Shown here piece by piece: positions 7,536 through 8,179 of a stretch of DNA of 8,179 bases. The position numbers were made by a program, and so were the translations under genes. The number at the start of each line of letters is the position of its first letter. The first letter of the stretch is position 1. A model generated the notes under the pieces. It saw only the letters and a list, made by a program, of their open reading frames with translations. It did not search any database and was not told the DNA's origin. Origin of the DNA: Pseudomonadota bacterium (GTDB lineage: Bacteria > BMS3Abin14); the NCBI GenBank assembly GCA_003229755.1, contig QIFJ01000234.1, forward strand, positions 1 to 8,179. Reading direction: 5' to 3'.

Positions 7536-7585
7536 ATATCATTTATGGTTTTTATTTAATAGTTCTTTCGTCTGTTGTTATTGTC

Positions 7586-7612
7586 GTGAAAAGCCCGTGA
7601 GCGGCTTTTCAC
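7586..7612 (-). other. Perfect 10-bp hairpin in rpsO leader
   Basis: The transcript reads GTGAAAAGCC, a 7-nt loop (GCTCACG), then GGCTTTTCAC: a perfect 10-bp stem. It is followed by GACAATAAC rather than a run of T, so it does not have the form of an intrinsic terminator. It could be an RNase processing site, a 3' stabiliser of the truB message, or part of an S15-responsive leader. A competing stem overlaps it (7594-7620). Confidence 0.6.
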
Positions 7613-7620
7613 TCCACGGG
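7594..7620 (-). other. Alternative hairpin overlapping the first
   Basis: In the transcript, CCCGTG (7620-7615) can pair with CACGGG (7599-7594). Two more pairs form across a single bulged G at 7614 (7613 with 7600, 7612 with 7601), giving 8 bp around a 10-nt loop. It uses the loop and part of both arms of the 7586-7612 hairpin, so the two cannot form together. Confidence 0.4.
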
Positions 7621-7636
7621 AAGCGAAAAATGTCAT

Positions 7637-8179
7637 TTACATGCTGATCAGATCCGGTTCCAGTATTCTCCTGGGTTCTATGACCTTTTTACCCTCTGAC
7701 TCACTCACTGAGGCAAGCGCCACAAGGAATCCGTTTTTCACAACCGAAACCATGCCCTCCAACTGGTCACCGGACCAGAAAACGGGACGGCCCTGAAGGA
7801 GCCCGGCAAGATCCGCGTTTTCAGGCTCGAATTCAGGGAAAGATAGACCAGATGCCGCATTCAGAAGCCATTTCTCAGGGGCTGTCCCTGAACGGAGTTT
7901 ATTCAGTTCAATAGTATCATCAATATGGAATGCTCCACTTCTGACTCTCACGAGTGATTCCATACAGCCGAAGACCTCCAGGTCGCGCCCGATGTCGTGA
8001 CACAGGGTTCTCATGTAGGTTCCCTTGGAGCATTGAACCTTCAAAGACGCTCGTGGCGGGTCCCATCCATCCATTTCAATACTGTAAATCGTCACCTTTC
8101 TCGGATCGGCCTTTACGGTCTGACCCTGCCTGGCAAGACGGTACAGGGGCTGCCCTCCCCGCTTTACGGCGGAGTAGGC
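7637..8179 (-). CDS. truB: tRNA pseudouridine(55) synthase TruB, C-terminal part (5' end outside window)
   Basis: TruB converts U55 in the T-loop of tRNAs to pseudouridine in the cytoplasm. The frame is open from the right edge, giving 180 visible codons that begin AYSAVKRGG and end at TAA. The YSAVK start, the PLYRLARQG stretch, the VTIYSIE strand and the CSKGTYMRTLCHDIG block are the hallmark second half of the TruB catalytic domain. The later VRVRSGAFHIDD also fits. The last ~65 residues (FPEFEPEN onward, with QGRPVFW and PRRILEP) fit the small C-terminal PUA-like TruB domain. The N-terminal third, including the catalytic-Asp GTLDP region, lies outside the window, so activity cannot be judged. 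A GTG at 8095 is not the start, because the conserved frame continues upstream of it. TruB next to rpsO is a classic bacterial order, usually downstream of infB and rbfA. Confidence 0.95.
   Translation of the reverse strand, partial: AYSAVKRGGQPLYRLARQGQTVKADPRKVTIYSIEMDGWDPPRASLKVQCSKGTYMRTLCHDIGRDLEVFGCMESLVRVRSGAFHIDDTIELNKLRSGTAPEKWLLNAASGLSFPEFEPENADLAGLLQGRPVFWSGDQLEGMVSVVKNGFLVALASVSESEGKKVIEPRRILEPDLISM

Larger units (their letters stand above)
7501..7636 (-). promoter_or_regulatory. truB-rpsO intergenic region, rpsO leader
   Basis: This 136-bp gap is the only substantial non-coding stretch in the window. Reading in the direction of transcription, it starts with a GC-rich hairpin region about 24 nt after the truB stop. 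An AT-rich spacer (7521-7585, about 26% G+C by hand count) follows, and the region ends with a strong Shine-Dalgarno. In E. coli the equivalent gap holds the rpsO promoter, and S15 represses its own translation through a leader pseudoknot. A comparable control role is inferred here from position only. Confidence 0.5.

Noticed and set aside
7586..7612. Intrinsic terminator after truB
   Set aside because: The stem is strong, but the following bases in the transcript are GACAATAAC, not a T-run, so the standard form is not met. A T-run is not visible on the plus-strand side either.
8093..8095. GTG at 8095 as the truB start
   Set aside because: Conserved TruB sequence (YSAVK, LYRLARQG) continues in frame upstream to the window edge, so the gene is cut by the window rather than starting here.
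1..8179. Defence system, mobile element, CRISPR array or other accessory cargo
   Set aside because: Every gene is a recognisable housekeeping family on one strand. I found no regularly spaced repeats, transposase, integrase, attachment site or toxin-antitoxin pair.

Overview
All recognisable genes in this 8.2 kb window lie on the minus strand and read from right to left: truB (5' part outside the window), rpsO, pnp, an M16 zinc peptidase, dut, a YycJ/WalJ-type metallo-beta-lactamase-fold gene, purB, and the first ~400 codons of a purSL fusion that runs off the left edge. Almost every base is coding. The only real intergenic gap is 136 bp between truB and rpsO. I see no tRNA, rRNA, insertion sequence, CRISPR array or phage gene.

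The organism is a bacterium. The order rpsO-pnp-M16 peptidase-dut is widespread in bacteria. A PurS domain fused to PurL (PurSL, distinct from the E. coli-type single chain and from the separate PurS/PurQ/PurL set of Bacillus) is a form I associate with Deltaproteobacteria/Desulfobacterota. That placement is inference from gene content and remembered sequence style, not from a search.

Region by region: 7637-8179 is the C-terminal part of tRNA pseudouridine-55 synthase. 7501-7636 is an AT-rich leader with two overlapping, mutually exclusive hairpins. 7231-7500 is ribosomal protein S15. 5068-7185 is PNPase with its KH and S1 domains. 3787-5058 is an M16 peptidase with an intact HxxEH-x76-E zinc site. 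3336-3803 is dUTPase with all five motifs. 2554-3339 is a YycJ-like MBL protein. 1201-2502 is adenylosuccinate lyase. 1-1199 is the N-terminal part of PurSL.

From rpsO leftward the junctions are tight: 45, 9, -17, -3, 51 and 1 nt. No terminator is visible, so the genes probably form one transcription unit, or two if the 51-nt gap before purB hides a start. The upstream half serves tRNA modification, the ribosome and RNA turnover. The downstream half serves nucleotide metabolism: dUTP removal and two steps of de novo purine synthesis. The genes look like well-conserved housekeeping genes. The points most worth a second look are the duplicated PurS module fused to PurL, the alternative hairpins ahead of rpsO, and the unusual initiation sites (TTG for both pur genes, no Shine-Dalgarno for the M16 gene).
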